Source: an archaeon
Lineage (GTDB): Archaea > Thermoplasmatota > Thermoplasmata > Methanomassiliicoccales > Methanomethylophilaceae
Direction: 5' to 3'
DNA: 47,496 nucleotides
Assembly: GCA_024399155.1 (NCBI GenBank)
Contig: JAKSHX010000004.1
Span: 1 to 47,496, forward strand
A program made the position numbers and the translations under genes. Under the pieces are notes generated by a model, which saw only the letters and a program-made list of their open reading frames with translations, did no database searches and was not told where the DNA came from. Shown piece by piece: positions 8,117 through 16,371 of this stretch (its first letter is position 1; the number at the start of each line of letters is the position of its first letter).

Positions 8117-8189
8117 TGGGCCTATTCGGATTTGAACCGAAGTCAACGGCTCCCAAAGCCGCAAGTATGCCAAGCTAGCCCATAGGCCC
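8117..8189 (-). tRNA. tRNA-Pro (anticodon UGG), no encoded CCA
   Basis: The acceptor strands GGGCCTA (8189-8183) and TAGGCCC pair perfectly, with discriminator A at 8117. The anticodon stem GCGGC/GCCGT carries loop TTTGGGA, giving anticodon TGG. The T arm is TTCGG-TTCAAAT-CCGAA. The D stem is weak. Unlike the Tyr and initiator Met genes here, CCA is not encoded; ACTT follows the acceptor. There is no intron. Confidence 0.95.
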
Positions 8190-8219
8190 ATTACAGGACA
8201 CGTCATTGGCAAAATACAT

Positions 8220-8789
8220 TTAATTATTTGTGTTTATCAGACCTAATGACGTAAGTTCAGACATGAGAAGTTTTACAGCGTTGCCTCTATGAGATACAAC
8301 ATTTTTTTCATCTATAGACATCTCTGCAAAAGATCTTTTTCCATCAAAAGTAAAAATAGGGTCATAACCAAATCCATTATTTCCAGTCTCTTTGTACAGA
8401 ATGTGCCCATCGCATTTTCCGGTGACAATTATCGTTTTATTATCAATATCGCATCCAATGCAACACTTGAATGTAGAACTTCTATCATCTACACATTTCA
8501 TAAGAGAAAGTATGCCGTCGTTGCCTATAGTTTTCTGACAGTACGCTGAATAAACCCCAGGAAAGCCTCTTAGGACATGAATAAACAGTCCTGAATCATC
8601 TATTATAAAATTTCTTAATCCCTTGGCGCGAAGTTCACTCATTCCTTTTTTTACAACTTCTTCTAACTCAGAAGTCTGTATTTCATCATATGGGACACAG
8701 CAATGTTCCACACACACGTCGAACTTAGCGAATGCTTTCTGATATTCTATTACTTTTCCAGGATTTGATGTTATTACCTTAAGTTTCAC
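8220..8789 (-). CDS. rdgB: XTP/dITP diphosphatase (RdgB/HAM1 family)
   Basis: This house-cleaning enzyme hydrolyses non-canonical purine nucleotides (ITP, dITP, XTP) to monophosphates, keeping inosine and xanthosine out of nucleic acids. The 189 residues show the family motifs in order: TSNPGK at 7-12, DDSGL at 64-68, GNNGFGYDPIF at 136-146 and SHRGNA at 166-171. The GTG start at 8789 overlaps the TGA of the Bud32 gene by 4 nt (GTGA), so the two are translationally coupled. rdgB next to KEOPS genes is a recurring archaeal arrangement. Confidence 0.95.
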   Translation of the reverse strand: MKLKVITSNPGKVIEYQKAFAKFDVCVEHCCVPYDEIQTSELEEVVKKGMSELRAKGLRNFIIDDSGLFIHVLRGFPGVYSAYCQKTIGNDGILSLMKCVDDRSSTFKCCIGCDIDNKTIIVTGKCDGHILYKETGNNGFGYDPIFTFDGKRSFAEMSIDEKNVVSHRGNAVKLLMSELTSLGLINTNN

Positions 8790-9418
8790 GTATATCTTGC
8801 CCGACTTTTGATGTCTTCAACTCTTTTAAGTACTTTTTGTGCGTCTGGCATATTGTTCTTATATGCTGAGAGCACAAACGCAAACGCATCAGTAATACTG
8901 GAATGCGCTGATGTAAGTGATCTTTCAATTAAATGAATGTCAACACCCATAGATTCCAAATCAGCTTTCTCAGTGCTTAACGAGAAGTCTATTAAGCACA
9001 ACTCATAATTTTTTGTCAACATCATATTAGATGTGGTAAGATCTCCATGGGCTATACCATTTCTATGCAACTTGGCGACCGTTTCACCTATGCTTGCACA
9101 AATTTTATCTGCAATCTCAGGATGCGTGTCGAGTGTAGATTTTACACTTTCCCCCTCAATATATTCCATTACAATAGTGCCCTCTTCAAGATCTATATCA
9201 TAAATCACCGGTGATCTAACTCCTATGCTTCTTGCGTTATGTATCATCTTAGCTTCGGTTTTTGTTCTAATGCTCCTGAGATGTCTGTCAAGGTCCGGGT
9301 GTCTGTAACTCTTTACTACTCTTTTTTTGATAACGGCATCTCTTCCAAGAAATATGGTTTTAGATATGATCGCTTCGGCCCCAATACTGATCTGCTTTTC
9401 AGACACATGCTCCTCCAT
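8786..9418 (-). CDS. bud32: KEOPS complex kinase/ATPase Bud32
   Basis: Bud32 (PRPK) is the small atypical kinase of the KEOPS complex that makes t6A at position 37 of ANN-decoding tRNAs. The 210-residue protein has the lysine strand (AVIKKRVVK, about 28-36), E55 in helix C, the hinge VMEYIEGE (83-90), the catalytic loop HGDLTTSN (124-131) and the LIDFSLS metal-binding segment (142-148). The basic C-terminal end is also typical. It is a stand-alone gene, not the Kae1-Bud32 fusion found in many Euryarchaeota; Kae1 is not in the window. Confidence 0.95.
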   Translation of the reverse strand: MEEHVSEKQISIGAEAIISKTIFLGRDAVIKKRVVKSYRHPDLDRHLRSIRTKTEAKMIHNARSIGVRSPVIYDIDLEEGTIVMEYIEGESVKSTLDTHPEIADKICASIGETVAKLHRNGIAHGDLTTSNMMLTKNYELCLIDFSLSTEKADLESMGVDIHLIERSLTSAHSSITDAFAFVLSAYKNNMPDAQKVLKRVEDIKSRARYT

Positions 9419-9874
9419 TCCTTCAAAATAAATATAAATTCGTTTACATCCACATCCCTGGATTTGTAATTGAAATATATAATCAGCATCGACAATCTAA
9501 GTTCATAAGTGTTCAAGAACAAGTAAAGAAATTAGGCCTATAGTTGGATTAACAAAATATATTACGCAATACACGTATGGAGTGGCACATTAATTTTCAA
9601 TAGGATCAAACAATCTATTTCTAGAGCATCACTATTTTTATGAAGTATTACATCAACGAAGGCCCAGAGTAAAGTTTTAATGAAAATTCATCAGTAGAAT
9701 CATAAATATTGACATTAAAAATGGTGGATGGCCGGGACGTATTTTGTAAATTTTTTAATCTTAACGATTGACTCCAAAGAGATAGTTATCAAAAATAATA
9801 AAGTTTGATATTTTTTAGATGTAACACCAATTTTTTACAAAACAATTTATTATCAGCTGCAGTATGTAACCCCC
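9419..9874. other. intergenic promoter region between bud32 and radB
   Basis: About 455 nt separate the divergent bud32 and radB genes. Minus-strand TATA-like sequence (AATATAAATTC region, 9425-9440) probably serves bud32, and AACAATTTATTATC near 9841-9854 probably serves radB. I see no coding frame or strong RNA structure in the remainder. Confidence 0.4.
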
Positions 9875-10534
9875 GTGAAACGCATACCAACCGGGTGTAA
9901 TTCTCTAGACAATCTCTTAGGCGGAGGACTAGAAACAGGTAGTGTTACATTATTCTATGGCGAGGCAGGAACAGGAAAGACTAACATCTGTTTGCAAACT
10001 GCTTATAACGTTGTCAAGGCCGGAATGAAGGTTGCGTATATTGACACCGAGGGATTATCACCTGACAGGATAGAGCAAATTTTTATCGAGAAAAAGTTTG
10101 TCAAAGACCTTCTCATATTTCAAGTGTATAGTTTTGAAGAACAGAGTGATAAAATTACCAAAGTGTACAAATTATCCAGTGCTAATGATAAAATTGGACT
10201 TATTGTAATAGATTCGATGACAATGTTCTACCGTCTACACTCAGACGATATGCTTGTAAGAAATGACTTTGTTAGACAGACGGAGACACTGTTAAACACG
10301 GCGAGACAGAACGACATCGTTGTTCTTCTTACATCACAGGTGTACACAAACATTGGTTCCGGGTCGATAGAATTCCTTGGAGGAAATGCCCTATACCACA
10401 ACGCCAAAACAATTATCCGCCTCGATAAAAAGAATAATGGCAGGCGTACTGCGGTAATAACCAAACACCGCAGCATCCCAGATGGGAAATACGTCAATTA
10501 TCACATTGCCTCCACAGGGATCGAGAGTGACTAA
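9875..10534 (+). CDS. radB: DNA repair and recombination protein RadB
   Basis: RadB is the euryarchaeal RadA paralogue that lacks the N-terminal HhH domain and aids recombination. The 219 residues begin with the MKRIPTGCNSLDNLLGGGLE signature. Walker A is GEAGTGKT at 29-36, and Walker B is GLIVIDS at 108-114. The LLTSQVY strand and the EFLGGNALYHNAKTIIRLDK segment complete the core. The start is GTG. It ends convergently with the prenyl synthase gene, the stops overlapping by 4 nt. Confidence 0.95.
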   Translation: MKRIPTGCNSLDNLLGGGLETGSVTLFYGEAGTGKTNICLQTAYNVVKAGMKVAYIDTEGLSPDRIEQIFIEKKFVKDLLIFQVYSFEEQSDKITKVYKLSSANDKIGLIVIDSMTMFYRLHSDDMLVRNDFVRQTETLLNTARQNDIVVLLTSQVYTNIGSGSIEFLGGNALYHNAKTIIRLDKKNNGRRTAVITKHRSIPDGKYVNYHIASTGIESD

Positions 10535-11538
10535 GCACTTCTATCCATTGCAAATTTTGCGAGTGCAATCATGAAATCTTTATCTTCACTTGGACCCAGA
10601 CATTCCAATTTTTTTATTGCATTTTCAGTGTACTTTTTGGCCATTTCAATGGCATAGTCAATACTACCTGTTTTTTCTAGGATTTTTCTGACACATGTGA
10701 CCTCATCTTCAGATGCATTCAGTTTGCCAAATATTGACATAAATTTTTCCATATCCTCTGGGTCTTTGATGTTTTTGAGAGCGTGACACACTATAATGGT
10801 GTTCTTTCCCCTACGTATATCATTACTAGCCGATTTTCCAATTCTGGCAGGATCACCAATCATACCTAGAACGTCATCGAACATTTGAAATGCTATACCG
10901 AGAGATATTGCATATTCTTGTACATCTTCTACTACATCATTACTAGCGCCGCCTATTACGGCACCACTCGAAGTGCATGCTGCGAACATGACGCCAGTTT
11001 TGAGACGGACTGTCTCAATGTATTCATCTATAGTGACAGATTTCCTTTTTTCGTTGTTGATGTCCATTTGCTGTCCACGTGCAAGATCCCAAACCATGGT
11101 TGTTATAATTTTCATTATTTTCCTCATTATGGCGTCTGGTACATCTAACTGAGAAATGATATTGAACGCTTTTGCGAACAGTGCATCACCAGCAAGGATG
11201 GCAGTTTGCATACCATATTTTACATGAGATGTCATCATTCCACGACGTTTTTCATCGCCATCCATGAGATCGTCATGAATTAAGGTGAAATTGTGAATAT
11301 ATTCCATAGCAACAGCTAACGGTATGGCTTTCTCTTTTTTTCCCCCGACAGCACCGCATGTAGCGAGAATCATAGACGGCCTTATTCTTTTTCCACCCGC
11401 GTAAGGATACTGTCTGATAGCTTCTATAAGATTTGATGGTGTTCCATCTTTGATATATGACTTAATAGGAGCATCAAGCGTCTTTGATATATTCATCAAA
11501 ATTGTCTGAATATCAGTTATGTTTGTCCCCCCACCCAC
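10531..11538 (-). CDS. idsA: short-chain polyprenyl diphosphate synthase (geranylgeranyl/farnesyl type)
   Basis: This trans-prenyltransferase condenses IPP with allylic diphosphates to build the isoprenoid chains of archaeal lipids. In the 335-residue frame the motifs are GGKRIRP (48-54), first aspartate-rich motif DDLMD (89-93) and second motif FDDVLG (219-224). A Phe lies five residues before the first Asp motif, as in type I archaeal GGPP synthases. Product length cannot be fixed from sequence. The GTG start at 11538 overlaps the isomerase gene by 22 nt; an ATG at 11496 is also possible. The gene ends in TAG. It is the last gene of the isoprenoid operon. Confidence 0.93.
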   Translation of the reverse strand: MGGGTNITDIQTILMNISKTLDAPIKSYIKDGTPSNLIEAIRQYPYAGGKRIRPSMILATCGAVGGKKEKAIPLAVAMEYIHNFTLIHDDLMDGDEKRRGMMTSHVKYGMQTAILAGDALFAKAFNIISQLDVPDAIMRKIMKIITTMVWDLARGQQMDINNEKRKSVTIDEYIETVRLKTGVMFAACTSSGAVIGGASNDVVEDVQEYAISLGIAFQMFDDVLGMIGDPARIGKSASNDIRRGKNTIIVCHALKNIKDPEDMEKFMSIFGKLNASEDEVTCVRKILEKTGSIDYAIEMAKKYTENAIKKLECLGPSEDKDFMIALAKFAMDRSA

Positions 11539-12572
11539 TGTTTTGTTTTTCCCAATACAATATAGTCTGCTTGTGAAAGTTCCTTCACATTAGAGGACCC
11601 CGTAAGCATCATCGCAACTTTGAGCTCCTCTTTCATTATCTTGAGAATATTTTTCACAGCTTCTGCGGATTTAACAGCCTCGTGGAGCATTGCGTAAGCA
11701 CCACCTGCGCAGACGGCTCCAAGTGCTATGGATCTTGCAATATCTAATCCGTTAAGTATTCCCCCGGATGCGATCAATGGAATGTTTGTTTTTATAGACA
11801 TCAATGACACCGTCGCTGGAATACCCCAATCAAAGTATGTACGCCCCAATCTCCGTTTTATGTAATTATTTGAATTTTTGGACCTATACATTTCAATAGC
11901 TGGAAAACTGGTCCCCCCCGCACCACCGATATCTACCGCTTTAACCCCTATACCACTAAGCCTTTGTACAGTTTTTTGTGAAATACCCGCTCCTGTTTCT
12001 TTGACAATGATTGGAAACTCACGTGCCAACGACGTAATAGCATCGAAACATCCCTTTGATTTCAAATCTCCTTCAGGTTGAATTAACTCATGAAGGTAAT
12101 TAAGATGTATCGCCATAAAGTCAGCGTTAACAATTTCTTTTGCGGCGATAACGTCATCGACTGTAAACCTTTTTTTGTCTTTTTGGTCAATAAGTTGAGG
12201 GGCACCTATGTTCCCAATCACCAAAGGTACATCATAATCTTTGATGATGCTATAACTCTCCTCATCCACACCTTCGATCGCCGCTCTTTCGGACCCAACA
12301 CCCATACCAATTTGTAGTTCAGCGCAAGCTTCTGCTATGTTAGCATTAATTTTTTTAGCGACATCAAAACCACCTGTTATCGCAGTGACAATGAATGGAA
12401 AATCTAATTTCTTACCAAGAACGTATGATGTAGTATCAATTTCATCATAATCCACTTCTGGCAATGCTTCATGTATCAATCTTATATCATTCCAATATTT
12501 GTACCTCACAGACACGTTTCGTTTGAGGCAAATGTCTATGTGATCAGCTTTTCTTTCTTCAATACTGGCCAT
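11517..12572 (-). CDS. fni: type 2 isopentenyl-diphosphate delta-isomerase
   Basis: This FMN- and NAD(P)H-dependent enzyme interconverts IPP and DMAPP. The 351-residue TIM-barrel protein has the N-terminal RKADHIDICL segment, the FPFIVTAITGG strand, GMGVGSERAAIEG, the FMAIHLNYLHELIQPEGD catalytic region and the flavin-binding IASGGILNGLDIARSIALGA segment near the C terminus. It starts one base after the kinase stop codon and overlaps the next gene, so the three isoprenoid genes are clearly an operon. Confidence 0.96.
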   Translation of the reverse strand: MASIEERKADHIDICLKRNVSVRYKYWNDIRLIHEALPEVDYDEIDTTSYVLGKKLDFPFIVTAITGGFDVAKKINANIAEACAELQIGMGVGSERAAIEGVDEESYSIIKDYDVPLVIGNIGAPQLIDQKDKKRFTVDDVIAAKEIVNADFMAIHLNYLHELIQPEGDLKSKGCFDAITSLAREFPIIVKETGAGISQKTVQRLSGIGVKAVDIGGAGGTSFPAIEMYRSKNSNNYIKRRLGRTYFDWGIPATVSLMSIKTNIPLIASGGILNGLDIARSIALGAVCAGGAYAMLHEAVKSAEAVKNILKIMKEELKVAMMLTGSSNVKELSQADYIVLGKTKQWVGGQT

Positions 12573-12573
12573 A

Positions 12574-13347
12574 TCAATCCCTTCTGATTGTTGTGCACAT
12601 CACTTTTTCTCCGTTTAACAATGACAGTAATCTCCCCTTGACCGTACCATTCACGAGGACGCAATCACAACTATCTGAACATATCCTAAACATGGTTTCT
12701 ATTTTCTCGCGAATTCCGCCAGTAACGTCGGTGACGGTGATATCTGTACTTACTTTATCGAAAGTACTTCTGCTTAATTCTTTAATGAGCCTTGCATTTG
12801 GATTATTTTGTGGATCATCGTCATATAACCCATCTACATCAGAAACAAAGATCACGCGGGATGGATTGAATATTTTTGTCAGTTTTTCTATGATTTGGTC
12901 ACCGGAACATATACCAAATCTTAATTTCTCATCCATCACGACATCGCCAAACATGACAGGCATAATGCCACAATTGTACAGGCTCTTAAGAACGCTCACG
13001 TCTTTCATAATTAATTTTTTATTTTTCATCATGAAGCAGGAACCAGTAGGGACAGACACTGCGGGTATTCCCGCATTGTTCAGTTCTTTTACCACCATGC
13101 TGTTTAATTCACGCACATCGTAGCAAACTTGTGCAACAGCGGGAATTTGCGTTGGACAACTATATCCTTCATCAAGATTATTTTTTTTAGCTAATATATG
13201 TCCGAAAGAACCTGCTCCATGAACGATAATAATTTTTTTGCCAGATTCTCTGATCTCATTACACATATTTTTTACATATTCGGCGTTAAACGTGTGATAT
13301 TTAGACTTATCCGTAATCACGCTTCCGCCAAATTTTATTAATATCAT
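12574..13347 (-). CDS. isopentenyl phosphate kinase
   Basis: The enzyme phosphorylates isopentenyl phosphate to IPP, the last step of the archaeal alternative mevalonate routes. It is an amino acid kinase-fold protein of about 257 residues. From the ATG at 13347 it reads MILIKFGGSVITDK, then HGAGSFGH at 43-50, whose last His is the family catalytic His, and VIFVSDVDGLYDDDP followed by DVTGGI. A GTG five codons upstream opens the frame but is less likely, since the first beta strand begins at the ATG. It leads the operon with the IPP isomerase and prenyl synthase, so three consecutive steps are coded together. Confidence 0.95.
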   Translation of the reverse strand: MILIKFGGSVITDKSKYHTFNAEYVKNMCNEIRESGKKIIIVHGAGSFGHILAKKNNLDEGYSCPTQIPAVAQVCYDVRELNSMVVKELNNAGIPAVSVPTGSCFMMKNKKLIMKDVSVLKSLYNCGIMPVMFGDVVMDEKLRFGICSGDQIIEKLTKIFNPSRVIFVSDVDGLYDDDPQNNPNARLIKELSRSTFDKVSTDITVTDVTGGIREKIETMFRICSDSCDCVLVNGTVKGRLLSLLNGEKVMCTTIRRD

Positions 13348-13453
13348 TGGACAGAGACACACTCGACGAATTGATATATTTAAGGTTCGACGATCACCAA
13401 ACTAGACAAAACACTCTAACATCAACCCACAAAAAAACAGAAAGTGGCTGACA

Positions 13454-13577
13454 GCGTTTCTGCGTTCCCGTACGCTTGCGCAATACAGTACAGGCAGAGA
13501 CGTAGGCGGGCTTAACTGCCGGGTTCGGAATGGGACCGGGTGTGACCCCGCCGCTATGGCCGTCATACCAGAAACGC
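13454..13577 (-). rRNA. rrf: 5S ribosomal RNA, solitary gene
   Basis: The minus strand holds a 124-nt 5S rRNA. The terminal helix is GCGTTTCTG (13577-13569) with CAGAAACGC (13462-13454). The universally recognised core is present: GGTCACACCCGGTCCCATTCC, split here as the GGTCACACC and TCCCATTCCGAACC segments, followed by the CGGCAGTTAAGCCC loop B/C region. No 16S or 23S gene is nearby. A minus-strand TATA-like TTTATAAATA lies at 13593-13602, so the gene has its own promoter. Ends are set by helix I and may be off by 1-2 nt. Confidence 0.95.
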
Positions 13578-13592
13578 CTCATGTTTATTCTA

Positions 13593-13602
13593 TATTTATA
13601 AA
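13593..13602 (-). promoter_or_regulatory. TATA box for 5S rRNA
   Basis: The minus strand reads TATAAATATAG-like sequence about 20-25 nt upstream of the 5S 5' end, at the expected archaeal distance. The call rests on spacing and base composition. Confidence 0.5.
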
Positions 13603-13627
13603 TTTCTATAAATGACAAGTAGAAACC

Positions 13628-13858
13628 TTACTGATACGTGACTTCGTCATGATCAAGAACCTCATTCCAAAGTTTAATAGTCTCCAAGGCTTCCCTTTCA
13701 TCCATAACATCAATTGCGAACCCGGCATGGACGACCACCCAATCTCCAACATTGGCATCGACCATCGAAAGATCGGCTTGCTTGACGACACCACCAAAAT
13801 CAATATCGCCATTCTGTTCTTTTATTGCTATGATCTTACCTGGAATTGCTAAACACAT
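13628..13858 (-). CDS. hypC: [NiFe]-hydrogenase maturation chaperone HypC
   Basis: HypC carries the Fe(CN)2CO precursor with HypD and delivers it to the hydrogenase large subunit. The 76-residue protein starts MCLAIPGKI, with the essential Cys2, and shows the beta-barrel segments DIDFGGVVKQADLSMV and VGDWVVVHAGFAIDVMD. The C-terminal helix ALETIKLWNEVL is typical. Its 5' end overlaps the 3' end of the NAC gene by 23 nt, so it is probably translated from the NAC transcript. No other hyp or hydrogenase gene is in the window. Its presence indicates a hydrogenase elsewhere in the genome. Confidence 0.95.
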   Translation of the reverse strand: MCLAIPGKIIAIKEQNGDIDFGGVVKQADLSMVDANVGDWVVVHAGFAIDVMDEREALETIKLWNEVLDHDEVTYQ

Positions 13859-14246
13859 GTGGTTGCTCCGTCATAATTTTAAGGATTGCTTCTGCAGGTT
13901 GTTTATTACACGCTTCGAGTGCAACTATTGCTTCTTCGCGGTCACATTGTGTTTGGGATATAACAAGTTCAATATCCTCTTCAGGCATCATAGCAGACGT
14001 AGAAACCTCCTCAGGTGATCTTTCCGTTACAGTACCAGTAATCTGATAAGTATCTGTTCCTTGTACCGTTATGACATTAACGTCTGCATCAGTAATGATG
14101 ACATCTTTATCACGACATCTGATCACCACTTCAATGACATTATCCATCGACCTGTTTGTAATACCCATTTTTTTCATCGCTTGCTTCATCTGACGGGGAT
14201 TGATACCTCTCATTTTAGACACGTCACCACTCGTATGTTTTAACAT
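13836..14246 (-). CDS. nac: nascent polypeptide-associated complex protein (archaeal alpha-NAC)
   Basis: Archaeal NAC is a homodimeric ribosome-associated chaperone that binds emerging chains. The 136 residues include MRGINPRQMKQAMKKMGI, a basic N-terminal helix for ribosome contact, the NAC beta domain from about 35 to 75 (VEVVIRCRDKDVIITDADV and VQGTDTYQITG) and a C-terminal UBA domain (EDIELVISQTQCDREEAIVALEACNKQPAEAILKIM, given by position about 98-132). The length agrees with archaeal homologues. It is the first gene of a pair with hypC. Confidence 0.95.
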   Translation of the reverse strand: MLKHTSGDVSKMRGINPRQMKQAMKKMGITNRSMDNVIEVVIRCRDKDVIITDADVNVITVQGTDTYQITGTVTERSPEEVSTSAMMPEEDIELVISQTQCDREEAIVALEACNKQPAEAILKIMTEQPHVFSNSR

Positions 14247-14664
14247 TTATTAAGAATTAGCCATTGTCATGACATCATGACCGATTTTATGGGTTGCAAA
14301 CATAGACCCGTCGACAGTTTTTATTTTACTATTATTGATAGATGCTGCCGAAATTAATCAAATCGACCGTTTGAATCGCTAGCAGTGAATAGTATAAAAT
14401 ATGCATTATTACCCAGTAAATCGTACAGTAATATTCAAATTGGAAATTAATAAGTGGCACATCTTTGCCAAATCAATTCTGACCATCGAAATGCGATATA
14501 CATGTTATTAGATTATTTCCCACACACGTACACCACGCATAAAATGCTATATAGGACATAAAACGTCGTACAACGCTTTCTGCGTTTAAGAGATTATAAC
14601 ACTTTCATATAACAGTGTCAACACAGAACACGTCGTCATAGAACATCATTTGGAAGTTTTAATA
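14247..14664. other. intergenic region between nac and alaX, nothing recognised
   Basis: These 418 nt contain AT-rich sequence with the nac promoter expected near 14270-14300 on the minus strand. I see no frame with a credible start, no tRNA fold and no repeat. Decayed coding sequence cannot be excluded. Confidence 0.4.
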
Positions 14665-15840
14665 TCATCTCAATGAGGACTCTATCCTTGAGAGTATGTT
14701 TTTTAAAAGATCATCTGCCACAAAAATGTCCTGAACGCCACCCTGTGCAAAATCTGAACAGCCTCCCCCATGACCACCATACATGCTTACACAATCTAGA
14801 CATATGCTTTTACACTCAATTTTAGGATTTCCGGATGCCATTATGATTGTAAGGCTGTTCCCTTTTCCTATGAAAACGGCAATGTTACCTTCCTTCTTAC
14901 ATGCATCTGCGGCTTTTGTAAGTATAGAATTGTCAGACACGGGAAATATGCCAGAATAGATTTTGTATTCATCGATAATTTTTGGCACTAACATCTTGAT
15001 AGATGTTGATACAGACATCTTTAGCTGTTTTTTTAAAAATTCTAATTCTTTTTTCACATTTGTGACGGTTTTTACGATATTTTCAGGTTTACTACCCAGA
15101 CATTCAATTACTGATAAGCATGATGTAGCCAGACTCATCGATGATATGATGGCATCTTTACCTATTTTGAAATGAATTTCAAATCCTTTATTACCTACCG
15201 ACGTTTTTTTGTTTACGAACAGAGCACAAATCTCTGAGGTTTTCATCACATGTGTTCCACAACACGCGGCCTTATCTACTCCATCAATCTCTATAACACT
15301 TATTCTGTCCCCTTTAATACGGTCAAGATTGATCCTTACATCTTCAATAGACGGTTCATCTTTTGTTATAGTAGTTTTGAAAACATTTCTGTTCTCTTCA
15401 ATCACTCTGTTTACAAATTCCACAGCATTAGCGATTTTATCCCATGAAACATCCTTATTTACAACGAGATACTTGTCTTCAGGAGAAATAAAAATTTTCA
15501 CGATAACAATATCTGTATCTTGACGCTGCAAAGCGTTAAACAGAAGGTGTTCAGCGGTATGTCCTTTCATCAGTTCATATCTTCTGTCCCAATCGATACT
15601 ACACTGCACTGCGTCTCCTATTGCAAACTTGTGTCCGGGTATCTTGTGAACTATTTCTGTGTTTTTGTATTTCACTTCGGTGACGTTGAAATTGTTTATT
15701 TTACCGGTATCACAGATTTGTCCACCTCCACCAGGATAGAATGCCGTACTTTCAAGTGTGATATAATCCCCATCAATTGCTGTAATTCGAGTTTCAAATT
15801 TAGAAATATAACTGTCACTTCTGAAGAGTTCATTAGTCAT
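14665..15840 (-). CDS. alaX: AlaX-type alanyl-tRNA editing protein with DHHA1-like C-terminal domain
   Basis: AlaX proteins deacylate Ser- or Gly-tRNA(Ala) in trans, backing up AlaRS. In the longest frame (395 aa from a GTG at 15852) the editing zinc site is HTAEHLL (H98, H102) and CCGTH (197-201), preceded by the FYPGGGGQ glycine motif near 39-46. The C-terminal 120 residues resemble a DHHA1 domain, ending with a YGGHGGGCSDFAQGG motif, so this is the long form (AlaX-L). The ATG at 15840 is preferred. Two long AT-rich gaps flank the gene, so it is monocistronic. Confidence 0.9.
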   Translation of the reverse strand: MTNELFRSDSYISKFETRITAIDGDYITLESTAFYPGGGGQICDTGKINNFNVTEVKYKNTEIVHKIPGHKFAIGDAVQCSIDWDRRYELMKGHTAEHLLFNALQRQDTDIVIVKIFISPEDKYLVVNKDVSWDKIANAVEFVNRVIEENRNVFKTTITKDEPSIEDVRINLDRIKGDRISVIEIDGVDKAACCGTHVMKTSEICALFVNKKTSVGNKGFEIHFKIGKDAIISSMSLATSCLSVIECLGSKPENIVKTVTNVKKELEFLKKQLKMSVSTSIKMLVPKIIDEYKIYSGIFPVSDNSILTKAADACKKEGNIAVFIGKGNSLTIIMASGNPKIECKSICLDCVSMYGGHGGGCSDFAQGGVQDIFVADDLLKNILSRIESSLR

Positions 15841-15852
15841 AATAACACTCAC

Positions 15853-16371
15853 GTTTCATGTTTTCATACTATTTGGGAACTCTCTTATTGATAAACGTTA
15901 AATCATCAACATGTTAAACTACGCAAACCCTTAGTAAAGGTTTTAACAAACTTATATGTGCAGCTGATTATAACAAATTAACAGCGGCTCTCCACGGATC
16001 TAATAGTTCTGGGTTTATTTTCTACCGTAAAAATTTCAAAGCAAAAAGAGACAACAGTTAACTAGAATAAGTGATACAAATTTTGATCGACTCTACACGT
16101 ATACGTATAGTAAATGAACATCCAACGAGTTACAAATTTAACCTTTAAACTTTATCGTCTCCTCATCGGAACAACTGCGTAATAATAAAAAATCAATATC
16201 TTTGTCGTCTTATATGACAGAAATGATTATCGAACTTATATTGAAATTTTAGTAGCAAAATGTAAACTATTTTTAATTGTTCGATAGCGAATCATCACTT
16301 TTATGAATGTTTTTGTTTTTTAACTAACTTATTTATATAGCCACTATAGTAGCAGGGACTAATAACCTCAC
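15853..16371. other. intergenic region between alaX and aspS
   Basis: About 520 nt separate these divergent genes. The only assignable element is an AspRS TATA box near 16330. The rest is AT-rich with no convincing frame, tRNA or hairpin. Confidence 0.4.
16329..16340 (+). promoter_or_regulatory. TATA box for aspS
   Basis: The sequence TTATTTATATAG ends about 32 nt before the ATG at 16372. It would place the transcript start near 16360, giving a very short leader. Confidence 0.5.

Noticed and set aside
13394-13618. 74-codon minus-strand frame
   Set aside because: It covers the 5S rRNA gene, so its apparent coding potential comes from GC-rich rRNA.
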